DNA from: Campylorhamphus procurvoides
Taxonomy: Eukaryota; Chordata; Aves; Passeriformes; Dendrocolaptidae
DNA: 64,000 nt
Assembly (NCBI GenBank): GCA_013396655.1
Contig: WBMV01003298.1
Location: 1,086,695 to 1,150,694, forward strand
Direction of reading: 5' to 3'
The notes beneath the pieces are model-generated. The model saw only the letters and a list, made by a program, of their open reading frames with translations. It was not told the DNA's origin and made no database searches. The position numbers were made by a program, and so were the translations under genes. Below are positions 13,835 to 25,778 of this stretch, piece after piece; position 1 is the first letter of the stretch; every line of letters begins with the position of its first letter.

Positions 13835-16047
13835 CCTCAGAGAGTTGTAAACAGTAAGTGAACTGAAGCTGACATTTACGTCTTGACTGCACATTAAATA
13901 AAGCACAAAAGGACAAAAGAAAACACAAAAATGGGAATGCTGTTTCATTTATGATTAAAATAGTCCAGTCTTCCATTTCTATCAGAAAGGCTCTGAGGGG
14001 AAAATTCTGGTTTGCCAGTTTTCTATTCATGGGTGGCTGCCCCCCTTTAGGGAGACAACTTCAGGTGTAAATATTTTAGCTCTTTTCTCATTCTCTGCTA
14101 CTCTCAGCTGTAGAGGTAATAATACCCCTTTTTTGCCTACCAGGAGCAAATTACTTTTTTACTATTAGATTGCTCAGAAGGTTTCTGCTTGTTTCTCCTG
14201 AGTAAGGCCCTGTGTTGGCAATACTCCACCGCTAGATTTCAGCCTCCATATGCTGTGGCCCTTTCATTGCAGGGAAAGAAACTGAACTCTGATTTCTGTG
14301 AAGCAAGTCCAGATTTACAGCAAAACATTTGTAGCTAGGAAGCAAAGCCTTGGTTCTCTTTCAAGGCTTCTGTGTAGTCCATACTGGAATCTGTGCAGTG
14401 CATTGTTTCCAAGTTCTCATCTTTATGGGCCAGTCAGAAAGCAACCCTATTCAATCTTTTGAGGATGATGTAGAGAGAATAAAATATAAAGGACAGAGAA
14501 TTCTCTAGGGATAAAGAGTCATAAAATGCCTGCTGTTCTCAGTCTTACAAAGCAGATTTCAGCCAGGTGGCTTCCAAGTTTTATGTTTTAGTCAGTAGAA
14601 AACTGTTCAGTATATACTGTTAAGTATTACCAAGTTACCAGGTGTGGCTCAATGAGCAAAGCCAAAGATGTTCTTTTGTTGGACCCTTTTCTCAATAATT
14701 GTCCCATCTTGCTTGGATGCATGCCCTCTGTGTTTTGTCCCTCTGTTCTATAGGTGTAGTGCTGCACATTTGAAAAAAAGAAGATAGAAAAGCTGCTAAA
14801 ATAATTACTGGTCCACTGAAACTACCCAAGGATCATTTTTGGATGGAAAAAATATAGACATTTTAAGTCCCAAGACTGCTTTGACCCTTGCTTGATTGAA
14901 GGTAACATCTGTTTTCCAGGTTTCCAGCTGTGCTTGGCTAGCCAGAAGTAGCCAATTGCAGACATGTGTGACATTTCCTCAGCACATTATGTTGACATCA
15001 CTGACATGCACCTTATTAGAAAAATGAACAGCAAAACTTCTCAGCACCTTTCAAGTCTCAAGTAGCTCCATCCGAGCAAACCCAAATATTTTTCAGGGTT
15101 TTTTTTCTTTTTTTATTTCCCCCTCTTTTTGTCCCACTCTCTTTGGGGATGTTCTGAGCTCCTAAAAAGCAATCCTTTGCTACTCCCTGTTTGAGAGCTG
15201 CAGATACAAAGAGCAACTTTGTAATAAAGCTGGCAAAAATTAAAGCACACTCCCCCTCCCACCCCCATAAAAATAAAGCAAGCCCCTCATGAACAGGCTC
15301 AGTGGGAACAATGCAAAATCAAACCACTGAAACCAGAGATTGTTTTATTTTCCCTTTTGTAAACTGAGATGATACCCAGTATGACAGGAAGACAAGGATA
15401 CCCAGTAAGACAGGAGTACACAAGACAGAATGTTCATTCTGTAGCTGCAGAAAAACTGCACACATAGGAAGGAAAAAAAAAGTTTAGGATTTCAAACCTG
15501 CCCTTCTGTCAAATTTGAAATTAGATCAGGAAAATAAAGACTGGAATATCCATAAAAAACAGTCAGTTCTGAGGCCCCTAATAACAAGTAATTTTAAGAT
15601 CAATACACTACTTTGTTTAACAGGCTGCTGAAACAGAGGTATCTGAATAGAACAAATATGTAAACGGTAACCTTTGCAGGAGCAGCCATTTGATAACACC
15701 ATCTGGGATATGAGATACTATCAGGCAAGTCACAGAATGTGTAGTGACAATCACTTAATTCTGCAGTGAAAGAAAAATAAATGTATGAATAATTTAAAAT
15801 TAAGGATAGGCAAGAGCCAGTACACCTTACTCTGCCCCTCCACAGCTGCAGCTCTCCAGAAGGTAGGAGGAAGCAGCAGCCTGGATCCTGGGGTATGAGA
15901 TACTAACAGCCAGACTAGATACTGCTCCTCCTGGATACTCCATCACCAAGAACATAATTCTGATGTAGCTTATCCAGGAGGCAGTAGTGTCACTGCAGTT
16001 TATGCTGTCTGAAATTCATTGTCAGACACAAAGCCCAGTTTAGTTCT

Positions 16048-16096
16048 GTGGCAGGAATTGCTCTGCTCTTTATTCTGGAATACCAATTCCTGCCAC
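16048..16096. repeat. Perfect 13-bp inverted repeat (hairpin)
   Basis: GTGGCAGGAATTG at 16048-16060 is exactly complementary to CAATTCCTGCCAC at 16084-16096, with a 23-nt loop (CTCTGCTC...AATAC). The stem contains six G/C pairs. Pairing does not extend outward. At equal base frequencies a perfect 13-bp stem with a loop of up to 30 nt is expected about 0.03 times in a window of this size. It could be the relic of a fold-back element or a structured RNA, or chance. Confidence 0.9.
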
Positions 16097-17269
16097 TATT
16101 TATCCTCTGTCTTTGGTGGTAAATCTGGTGGCTGTTTCCCCTGTTTTAGTCCCATCTGCCTCAACAGTCTGGTTCCCCTGGTGACATTAACCTGAACAAT
16201 CAGCTCCTTCCAGAGCAGTTCATTAAATGACCAACTTTCACACATGGCCAGCCCAGGAAAGGATCTCTGATCTCTGTGCCTAGAACTGCACACCTACAAG
16301 GCAAACACGCTGGCAGAATTTGAAGACTTTCCCTTTCCTTGACAGTGCAGCTAAGGAGGAAAATTGCCAGTACAGGCAACTGATTTCTGCTTATTTAGAC
16401 AATATGTATTGTACTTTTATTTCATTGTAGTGACTGGCTAAAGTGGACACTTCTTTCAAGCACAGGATAATATGTAAAACAAAACTGGATACAAATATTT
16501 TTTGTACCTATACTCTGTTTAGATCTAATTGGGTCAGTTAAAGACAACCCAGCAGTTGAGAAGCAGACAAAGAAAGTCTTTGGCAGAGTAAAGCAATTTT
16601 TCTTAAAGTTTGGACCTGGAATTAAATCAGTATTCTAAACATTTTTGACATGTGGAACATCACTAGATTTAATTTTAATTACTGCAGTAACTGAGGCAAA
16701 AAAGAAATAAAATTGAATTTTCTTGTAATTCTCAAAATTAAACACATTCAGGTATGTAGCATTTCCAAGATTTGGATATCTATAGAGTTCAAGCTACAGG
16801 AAATATGCCAGGTTTCAAAAACATTTAAAAAAATCCCCTAAACCCAAACCTGTCCTTGCTTGTATTACATACATCACCTTTGATTACTGAACTTAAAAGA
16901 ATGTTTTAAATTGACCTTCCATTTGACCAGTAATTCTGCTTGCTTACTTTTCCCATTTGCTTCAGAAGTGAAAATAAACTAGCCATTTATACATTTATTT
17001 AGACTTTCAAATGAGTTTCTTTTTCTGGTTCTAATACAGTGTTTGAGTTACATGAACCACATGGGAATGAATGTTTAAAAATTCATTTCAATTGGAAATT
17101 TTATATTCTGGAAGTTGTATGGGAAAATCTGTGTTGGTCTTCAATTAAATGAAAGTACAAGTCTAGCCTGATACTCTGCATTTAAATTCCACTTCCTAAA
17201 TTTTGTCTTACTGTTTATAAGGCATTATGCAGCTAATGAACAGAAGAACCAGCTCAATTTGTCTTCATT

Positions 17270-17830
17270 ACTGAACACATCAGCAGTGGGCCCAATGGAC
17301 ATCACCCAGTGGATTGTGGGGGTGGGAACAATCAGCTCACATTTGTGTGCTCATTAGCAATCAGAAAACCCTGCTCTATTTATAAATGGGACTCGCTCAT
17401 GTCATAGAACTTTACCTCTTCGCAATAATGTTCAAAAATAAACAAACCAATGCGAGGGATAAAAGCAAAGGATAAGAATAAGGATATTTGTGACCTAGTC
17501 GGGAACTCCTTAATCAACCCTTAGGACAAATCATTAATGTCCTTTAATTACGTACTTGCATATGTGAGAAACAATGGTGTGCATGCGTTCAGCTATGTTA
17601 TTGAAGTGTGCTCTAGTTAGAGATCAGATCTACATTTGATTCTGAAAGAGAAATTTGTTTCATAACGTGCTCTATCTTATAATACAATAATGCAAAGGGA
17701 CATGAGTCTCAAAACGGTGCTGCTTACAGATAGACACCATGTTGTTTCAAAATAATAAGTAAAAAGCAAATACCCTGTGCTAAGAAGCAGTAAATGAGCA
17801 CTGCTGACAGAAAAAGCAATGAACAATCCA
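17270..17830. promoter_or_regulatory. Candidate conserved noncoding element / enhancer
   Basis: The sequence texture changes here. It is low in simple repeats, has several CpGs (GACTCGCTC, CTTCGCAATA, AATGCGAGGG, AGTCGGGAAC, TTACGTACTT, ATGCGTTC) that are rare elsewhere in the window, and is dense in homeodomain-type cores (TCATTAGCAATC, CTTTAATTACG, CCTTAATCAAC). A full match to the MEF2 consensus YTAWWWWTAR, CTATTTATAA, lies at 17376-17385. Retained CpGs and clustered TAAT-type cores are common in developmental enhancers of gene deserts. This is an impression from composition, not measured conservation. Confidence 0.3.
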
Positions 17831-19123
17831 AGGGAAAGATAGTAATTGCAACAGACAGTGATCTTAACATGTTAGCCCTCTAACCATTGCCAAGTTATTT
17901 ATGAGCAACAATTTATTTACAGGCAGCTCTGGGAGAGGCAGCCCAGGATAAAGCTGTAAGTTTTGAAAACAGTACATGGGTGAAAAAGCCCAGCAGGATG
18001 CAGGAAGAAGAAGGTTATATCATCAGAAGCCGAAATACAACCAAATCTCACCCATATTTATTATAAAATAGTGAGGCTATGGATTGGGCAGGATATTCAA
18101 CTGCTCCGAGACTTAAAGCAGAACAAATACTGTGCACTCTTTCTCAAGGAGAAAACTCTCAGGTTTTAGGAAAACCTAAAGGTTTTCCCAGTAATATATT
18201 CTCTCTAGGTCCATTATTTCTATTGTAATTATTAAAAAAAGAAAACTCAACAAACAACTTAGGCAAGTTTCAAAATACAGGTGTAAACAGAAAACACATG
18301 TCAAAGTTGTGAAATGGTCCCTATAGATCACTTTAATGTCACAAAGATGCATCTGTACTTATAGAAGAATAGTCACTATGCAGCTCACACACAGCAAACT
18401 GAATCTCCAGGGTTAAAAGAATGCATGAAAGTTGTTATTTGCTCTCCCTGATTGTAACAGGCTCTTATATTCTTGTGAACATACACAGAAAAGACTCTTC
18501 AAGACACATTGATCAGATGTCATCATTTGAGCAAGAACCAGAAACACCATGCAGTTCCTCTGTGTGGAATTATTATTGCTCCCCAAACTGTTCAAACCAT
18601 GACTATAAAGTATTCAAATAAAACTGTGTTCAGTCAGTCTAAGGAATTTAAGAGATTCTTGAAGTACTTACAGCCTGAACATAGTTCAGGTTAGAGGAAC
18701 AAAGGTAAAAATCATTGACCTATCCGCTGAGAAATAACATGGTTGAAGACTTGCACCTATTTTGTGAGGTGAGAAACAAACCCCATTTGCCAGTCAAAGC
18801 TTGGCAGTGTTTGCCAGATTAACCAATCTTTCACTCAAAATGCATCATATTTTCTGCCTTCCATCAAACATTTTGCTGTGTTTCTGACACCTTTGCACAC
18901 TGGGTCATGGAACAGGTATTTTTCCAGACTGCACATCAATTTCAGTTCTTAATATATTACCTGAACAAATTACTTGCATCTAAGAGCTGAAAGCACTCAA
19001 AATAGGTGTCAAAGATGGAGTGGAAATGCTATAACACATTTGAACAAATCAAAGGACTGTGTGATCTAATTACACTAATCCAAACACTGAAAATTTATTA
19101 AAACAATTTAACAAATGAATATA

Positions 19124-19160
19124 ATTTTTAGACAGCTAAACAAGAGTGCTGTCTAAAAAT
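19124..19160. repeat. Perfect 13-bp inverted repeat (hairpin)
   Basis: ATTTTTAGACAGC at 19124-19136 pairs perfectly with GCTGTCTAAAAAT at 19148-19160 around an 11-nt loop (TAAACAAGAGT). The stem is AT-rich toward its base and pairing stops at both ends. It is too short for a typical microRNA precursor. Confidence 0.9.
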
Positions 19161-19581
19161 AAATCCGCAGGGTAGAATTTACTAGAGAAATACTTGCCAG
19201 AGACAGGTCTTTCCACAAAGTCCTTTTAAAAGTCTCAGCCTAAGCACAGAATTTTCATCACTTCTGTGTATTGCAGATCATTTGCCCAAGTGCAAAGTCA
19301 CTGAAGTTATAGTGCATTAGAACTGCAAGAACAGGAATGTTCCCACAATAGCCCATTAACATTGACATTTTGCCTGAAAATTTAAACCAGGAAACATGTT
19401 CCCAAAACAGCAAGTTGGCACCGCACAGTTAGGGCTTTGACACCTGCCCAAGAGACAAACCCTTCAGTTCCAAATTTCCCAATTTCAAATACACTTTAAG
19501 GGAATTCCATCTTCCACTAATCTATTCAGTACAAATCGTGTAGCAATTTGCAGAGTCTACAGCCATCTGGAGACAAGTGGG

Positions 19582-19630
19582 TTCTCTCAATTATTGAGTC
19601 ACCAATTCTCTCCAATTATTGAGCCATCAT
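19582..19630 (+). repeat. Two tandem copies of a ~24-bp unit with CAATTATTGAG
   Basis: Copy 1 (19582-19605) begins TTCTCTCAATTATTGAGTC and copy 2 (19606-19630) begins TTCTCTCCAATTATTGAGCC. They differ by one inserted C and a few substitutions. Each unit carries CAATTATTG, a homeodomain-type binding sequence readable on both strands. Being imperfect, the duplication is not recent. Confidence 0.85.
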
Positions 19631-20068
19631 TCTTAAGAATGACACCCTCAGTCCATAATCACCTCTTTCCTGATACATTCCTGTGTGAATCCCAATATTC
19701 TGAAACGTCCAAGTCAAAGGGGTAAAAAGGGGTAGCATATCTAGAAACCCACATCCTTTGGTACTCTACAAAATAAGGAAAAACTTGCTTGCCAAAACCC
19801 GATGGTTCTTTTCCAGAAGTATTTGTCAATCCACAAATCTTCAACATGCTTTTGTCATATGAAACATGTTTAAAAATTGTTTAAAAAATACTGCTATGAT
19901 TTATTTGTGCATGATAAGCAAGGAATAACAACTTTCTGTGACAAGGCAAAGCCATAGCCCATATTCATATAATTTTTAGCCAGAACTATTTCCCTAAAGA
20001 CACAGGTTTCAAAGAAGAAAGATGCTTTCTGAAATCAGCCCACCCAATGGATGGTAAAGAAGAAGTAG

Positions 20069-20140
20069 GAAAAAAAAACACAAAACAACCAAAAACAACA
20101 ATAAGAAACTCAAACAAATAAACACCAATAAAATAAATCC
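20069..20140 (+). repeat. A/C-rich low-complexity tract
   Basis: A-rich sequence with repeated ACAAAAC, CCAAAAAC and CAAACAAATAAAC phrases, like the tract at 13.75 kb. There is no recognisable element upstream that would make it a retroposon tail. Confidence 0.8.
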
Positions 20141-20605
20141 TTCTTAATCTTTGAGTACAAATTCCCCTCAAACAAAAAGATCAGTTTAGAGGCATTGCCA
20201 GCTCCCCAAAATACTCCTGGTGTCTGGTATTCCTATGCTATACAGACTGCTCACTTTGAAGGTTCTGCTCTAAGAAATCAGTGAACTGCTCTAATACAAT
20301 TTACTCCAAGGAGTCATCATCTCCCAGCAGTCTCTCGTGTTCTTCATTCCTGAAGTGATTTGCCAGAAGTCCCGAAGTATCACAGTTCCCAACAGTCAAC
20401 ATCCAGATCCTTTACTTCCTTGATAACAATTATAACAGAAAAAGGCATTTCCATGCAGCTCAATAGTTCCTGGTGAGTAGTTCCAGAGACATTTTGCATA
20501 AGTAGTGTCCTACATGTCATAACCTCTAAAAGCCTATGCAAATGCCTTACTATGCAACAGCAGACAAAAACCTGAGCAGCAACCTGAACAGTCTCAGAGA
20601 ACCTT

Positions 20606-20652
20606 CACTTGGTATTTCACTGCTGAAATTTCACTGGTATTTCACTGGTCTC
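20606..20652 (+). repeat. Short imperfect tandem duplication
   Basis: CACTTGGTATTTCACTG is followed about 26 bp later by CACTGGTATTTCACTGG, with a shared TTTCACTGGT phrase between. It is a small local slippage-type duplication with no further significance seen. Confidence 0.65.
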
Positions 20653-22280
20653 TTCGAAGATCAGCTAGAAGTGAGGAACCTTTCCAGATCAAAGAGCAAG
20701 CAATTAATGTTTACAGAGAACATGCACCAAATACAGCTAAATTCAAACTCAGTAGATAAAGGATGAGAATAAATGAGATTTGATGCAACCTTGCAAACAT
20801 CCTGCACTGGATTAAAATTCCATTAAATGCTTTGGTTAAAAGCCAAGTCGTTGACATTTTCCAAAAAGATCCTATCACAGAACTCATATACAAACACCAC
20901 ATTTATGTTTCTCAGTAAGGCACATTTTTCTGATCTATTCTGTATCAGGATTGACACGTACATGACTTGTCCTGTTGTTAATCACTGTAATAAAGAACCA
21001 GCCTCAGCCATTACTGCTAATAGAGGTTTGCTCATTCATAGTATTATTGATAACATACCTCAGTATAGTTGCATACACTATAAGGACAACATTTCAGTCA
21101 GAAATCTGCTCAGTGAGCTGATAAAAACAGAAACATTTTTCAAGCAATGGAGTTAAATCATATACTAAGTAACATACTACATGTCAGTAACAGTCCTGTG
21201 GAGCTCAGAACAGCGTGAAGAGCATTTCCATTTATAGAAAAACAGAATGGGACTCAAATATACTGAGCAGTCATACAGACTGACTATTATTTGGTGGGAC
21301 CATGTTAGGTAGGAGGTTATTGTGGGAGTTGCTGAGACAAAGATGAAAATTTGTCCTTCTATCCAAGGAAAGGAAAAATAAATCTTTTTGGACCATACAA
21401 ATTCAAGGGAGATGTTTGCATAACAACATTGCTTCATTCTCACTGCCAAGGGAGAAACTGGAACCACTTTAATTCTGTGATTTTGTTCAAGTGCCAAATT
21501 ATTTGGATATAGCTAGCCTAGAAATGAATAAATAAGCTGTAGGATCAACTTTCTAAATTATTCCATAACCTCTAATAGGAGAAAAAAAAAAAGGAAAAAA
21601 GATCTCTATTTTCTTGGACTAGGATTTCTTAAATATTTTATTTCAGAGAAAAATCCCTGTTATCCAGTCCTAACTCCCTAAATGAGGGCTGATGTGCTAT
21701 GTCTGTATGAACCTTTGTCTGTGCTGAAGCCCAGTTTGCCTTGCCAGGAAAGCTGTCTGCAGAACTGGACAGCACAGGACATGTAAAACACTGCTAAGGA
21801 GCCAGGAGACCTAACCCATGTAAATCCCTGCAAGCAGAACTGCTGAACTTACTGACATGTTTGTATCATCTTCAATATTGGGCTGCAAAGTTCAAAACAT
21901 TGGTTTGGCTATCAGGTAGGCATGAGAGCAGAATATAATAAAAAACACTGACATTTTGGTCAACCTGCTGAATAAACACTACAGAAATTTGTATTTATTA
22001 TTAGAATTTAACTGTTCCTGCCAGCTAAGAGGCACAATATTTTTGTGAAGACTGACCTATTCATACTTTACATTGAACAAATGCATACCTTTTTTATCAG
22101 TTCAGATCTTCCTCAGGTGCATATACACATATAAATAAAAACTGTTCTCTTTACAAAGACTGTCAGCTGATTGAACAACATTGTTACTGGCAACATTCCC
22201 ATTTCAGAGGATTCACTTAATACCCAAATGCACAGCGTACATTAATTTTTTCTATTCCTACCCCTTTATACTTTTATGGA

Positions 22281-22560
22281 ATTCTCACAGGAGGCATTCC
22301 AGCCCTATTGTATGCTGCTGCACTCCAGCTGCAAAAGGGCTGGGACTGGGGCCAGCATATGTGAATACTTGAAGGGTCACGGGGGCAGAAGAAATTGGCT
22401 GCTGCTGCTCCTTTGCTCTCCTCCGAGAAAGTGCTCCACACCTCATCACTGAGAAACACCTCCCACGGCCACTCTTGCCTGATGCAGCCACAACACACCA
22501 GGACAGAGCGAGGGACTGGGAGGCTGAGGTCACATTCCAATCAAGCAGATGTTGAAAAAG
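22281..22560. other. Locally GC-richer unique sequence
   Basis: This stretch is clearly richer in G and C than its surroundings (GGGCTGGGACTGGGGCCAGC at 22338). Minus-strand open frames of 88 and 98 codons overlap it, without recognisable motifs or a consistent start. It has a few CpGs (CACGGGGG, CTCCGAG, CCCACGGCC, GAGCGAGG). It might be an unrecognised old repeat or a small regulatory island; I cannot distinguish these. Confidence 0.3.
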
Positions 22561-24067
22561 GAAAGAAAGTACCTTTAGCAAGACCTTGCAGAAGTAAACT
22601 CAATCTATTTGTATTGCTCTAGGTGTGCTCTATTAGCTGCTGAACAAAAGCCAGGGCAGAAAAGCTACCTGAGTGTGCCCAAATATTAACTATTTTCTGT
22701 GTGTTAATACCTAATGGTGGCTCACTGTTTGCTCACTTGTAATAGTTTGGAAATAACAACCTCAGAAACTAAATTTCTTGACGCAATTGTACACAATGCA
22801 CAACAACAGTTGAGCAATGGATGTTTATTCAAATTCTCCTGTCTTTCCCTTCATTTCAATCCTCTGCCTTCACTGTGTATTTCCTTAGATGTTACCCACT
22901 AGTATTTATGCTGGTAGTTCCCCTCTTGGGTCATAGAACAGGATCCCCATGTTTATTCATGTCATTTCATAAAAAGAGTACCAATTAAGCCCATCAGTAA
23001 TCTGAGCAGATTTATATCCAGCAATCAAGTGCATGTGGGTCTATTTATTCTTCTCTTTAGTGAAAGATAAATGATCTGTACTAGATTAAGGAATATGGCA
23101 GCTTTCATCTAGAAACCTTGGAAGAATATTTATATTATTTCCACTGGTTTATTCTGTTGAATTTTGCCCACAGCATGTAGATAGATGCATTTTAATCACA
23201 TTGCCATATCCAAAAGACATTTTTTTCTTATGTATTGGATCACGTATGATCCTCTCAAGTGAATTCACTGGCTTTTTAATTCTAGAAATCTCACTGTAAA
23301 CTTTCTTCCCATTTTTTGTTTAGATACTTCACCAATATATAAGTCAATATATAATCTACATTTTCTTGAACTTCCATCTTGAAGGCACAATATAACATTC
23401 ATAGAAGATTAGTAGTACTGTTTACTTTCTTTTTTGCCCAGTTTGATTTCCATTTTTTTAGCAATTTGGCTTGTTGAAGACTGAAGGTGTCAGAGTTATT
23501 TGTGTGTGTCTTAATACACGGTGAAACGCAGCGACTGCCTGCACATACTTGCAACCATAGACAGAAAGACAGTTCCTTAGCAAGAAAACATAGGTATCCA
23601 ATAGACTAAATATTCACAAGTGGTCAAAACTGAGTAGAAATTCTCCTTCTCACAGCTTCCAGAAGGAAGGGGGGGTTAAAAAAACATAATTGCATTTGTG
23701 ACTGCAAGGCAGGTTTTAAACAGTACAACAAAAGAGATCCTTTTCTTCAGATTATGCTTATTATGAGGATGCCACAGGAAAATGCGTATATAGAAAGAAC
23801 AGTACTACTACAGTAATGAAGCTAAAGGTGTTAGTTTGTTAACTTTGTAACTCACAAGCACAGCAACATGCCCGCAGCATTTCTGTGGTTCAAGGGCCAA
23901 AGGCTGGTCACCTCCTCAGCCCACTTCCAGATTAACTCTGCTGCTTCGGAGTTCCTGGCTCCAGTCACCACCCAGGCTCACCCTCACAATCCCTGCAGAA
24001 ACATCTCATTGCCTTCAGACTGTACCATTTCTCAGTTGGTTGTCCTCAGCTGCCAGTGAGAACTTAC

Positions 24068-24124
24068 CAAAGCACCAGTGTCAATCCTTATGCATTTTGG
24101 TGCCAACCACCCTTTGGATTTTAA
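24068..24124 (-). other. Candidate 57-nt exon-like segment, minus strand
   Basis: On the minus strand an acceptor with the tract CTTCGTCTCCAG precedes 57 nt fully open in phase 0 (LKSKGWLAPKCIRIDTGAL), followed by the donor TTTG/GTAAGTTC. The donor is strong and the acceptor moderate. The other two frames are closed. No family is recognised and chance is likely. Confidence 0.15.
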
Positions 24125-25015
24125 CTGGAGACGAAGCTTATTTACTTCACAGTCAATTTTGCAGTGTGATAGACAAAGAAATACTTGTGACATTAACTAT
24201 GCCAGTTCAGACATTGGTACAGTAACTTCTAGATGTGAACCAGTGACAAAGTTCATGGTAAAGCAACACCTGAAAAAGGAATCTGTTTTCACCCACACTT
24301 GTGATCTCACTGTTGGTAACAGCAAAGTGTCCTAGTGAGACAATTAGACTGTTTCTAGTATGGTCATACCGAATTTTAATCCCTAAAATGGATAAAGAAA
24401 GGCATTTGAAGTGGTTTCTACTGGATTGAAAATACTATTTTGAAAATGTATTAGAGAAATATCATACAAATCCAGATCCAGGGACATCATCTGCAAATAA
24501 AGACCATTTAAATAAGTTATGAAAAATAAAGCATTCTGTCCTACACTGCCATGTTCAAAGTATATTAGGAACTGCTTGCTGACAGGAGATGATTTAAATT
24601 TACTCAAATCAGGTCTCTATACAGAAGTTTCAGAACTGCATAATTTTTTCCTCCTAGCTTTTAAAAGGATCTTCTGAAAAGATATAATTTCTGCTATAGA
24701 AAGCTCAGTTTAAATATTCCCTATCATTTTGAAATAATTCAGTGGAAAATAACCGAGTGGAAAATACATAATTTTTGAACAGTTAATTTTTTTTTTGTCA
24801 CTTAAGAAGAGGGTTATGTAAGTTGCTATATGAAAAAGCTAATTAGAAAAGCAGACACATCCTATCCTTCTCCCTGTATTTCTGGCAAGCTGGCAACTCC
24901 TCAAGAGTGATCAGAGACTGGCCTATTTCTCAAGGACCTCAGGAGATTTTAAGACTTTAAATCATAATCTTAGGAAAATGCCTGAAGCAATTTTTTTAAA
25001 TTATCTTCTACTACA

Positions 25016-25060
25016 GGGGAGGGGGGGGGAAAAAAACAAAAGAAAAAAGAGGAAAAAAAA
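25016..25060 (+). repeat. Purine-only tract (G9 followed by A-rich)
   Basis: GGGGAGGGGGGGGGA followed by A-rich purines, with a single C. Strand-biased purine tracts of this kind may adopt non-B DNA and are hard to sequence. Confidence 0.85.
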
Positions 25061-25745
25061 TGGTTTCTGCTTTCCAAACTGGCAGAGAGACTATAAACAA
25101 TGGTTTGAGGAAAGCTTGAGACACCCTACACTGACATGGACTCAGGCAAGTCTGAACTTCTGCCAGAATAAACAGACTTTATCTGGGAGAGGATAGAAAT
25201 TTGGAACAAGGCTGTCCAGGAACAAAAGCAAAGCAGTTCAGTTGGGCAATGGTACCCACCGGTCCTGGTCAGTAAGAGGAGGCTGCAAATGGGTGGGGAG
25301 AGCAGATTAACAGCTTCCCAAATGCCACATAACTGTATGAACACTGTAGAAATGCCAAGACTGGAGGGACAAGACTGGAGAGAGAACTTCCCAGTGCTGT
25401 CCAAAGTGCAATCAAGATGTCCTGTCACGGGGCAGGAGCTGAGGCAGTGGGCAGGCTGGGAACACTGACTCCAGAGCACTCAGCTCATTAGGGACTGCTC
25501 CTACATTTAAGCACTGCCTTTAAGAGTCCACCTTCTTTAGCTCAGCCCCTGCACTCAGTAGGAAGTATAAGGCCCAAACTTTCTCTACTGTTCTGAAGCA
25601 GAAGATTTTCTATCCCTTCATACAGTCTCATGTCAAAAAGCACCCATTAAAATTTTTTGCAGGACCTGCACCACTGGAGTGTTTGGGAACCAAGTAGTTT
25701 ATGAATTCTGGGTCTTAATTCCCCTATGTGTTAATGCTCTTTCTG

Positions 25746-25778
25746 GAAAAAAGAAAAAGAAGGGAAAAAAAAAAAAAA
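25746..25778 (+). repeat. A-rich tract ending in A14
   Basis: GAAAAAAGAAAAAGAAGGG followed by 14 A. Simple purine tract with no element body recognised. Confidence 0.85.

Larger units (their letters stand above)
13111..17269. other. AT-rich noncoding stretch
   Basis: Holds the A/C-rich tract at 13753 and the hairpin at 16048. There is also a pyrimidine-rich patch near 15098-15136. No gene or further mobile element is recognised. Confidence 0.7.
17831..22280. other. AT-rich noncoding stretch
   Basis: Contains the hairpin at 19124, the tandem units at 19582 and 20606 and the A/C tract at 20069. The 109-codon (20827-21156) and 106-codon (21177-21497, minus) open frames show no domain and no codon pattern that sets them apart from background. 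Confidence 0.65.

Noticed and set aside
14608..14619. 12-bp palindrome CAGTATATACTG
   Set aside because: Palindromes of this length are expected many times in 64 kb.
18671..18687. 7-bp stem-loop CCTGAAC...GTTCAGG next to an ACTTAC donor complement
   Set aside because: Short stems are common, and the corresponding minus-strand exon has stops in all frames.
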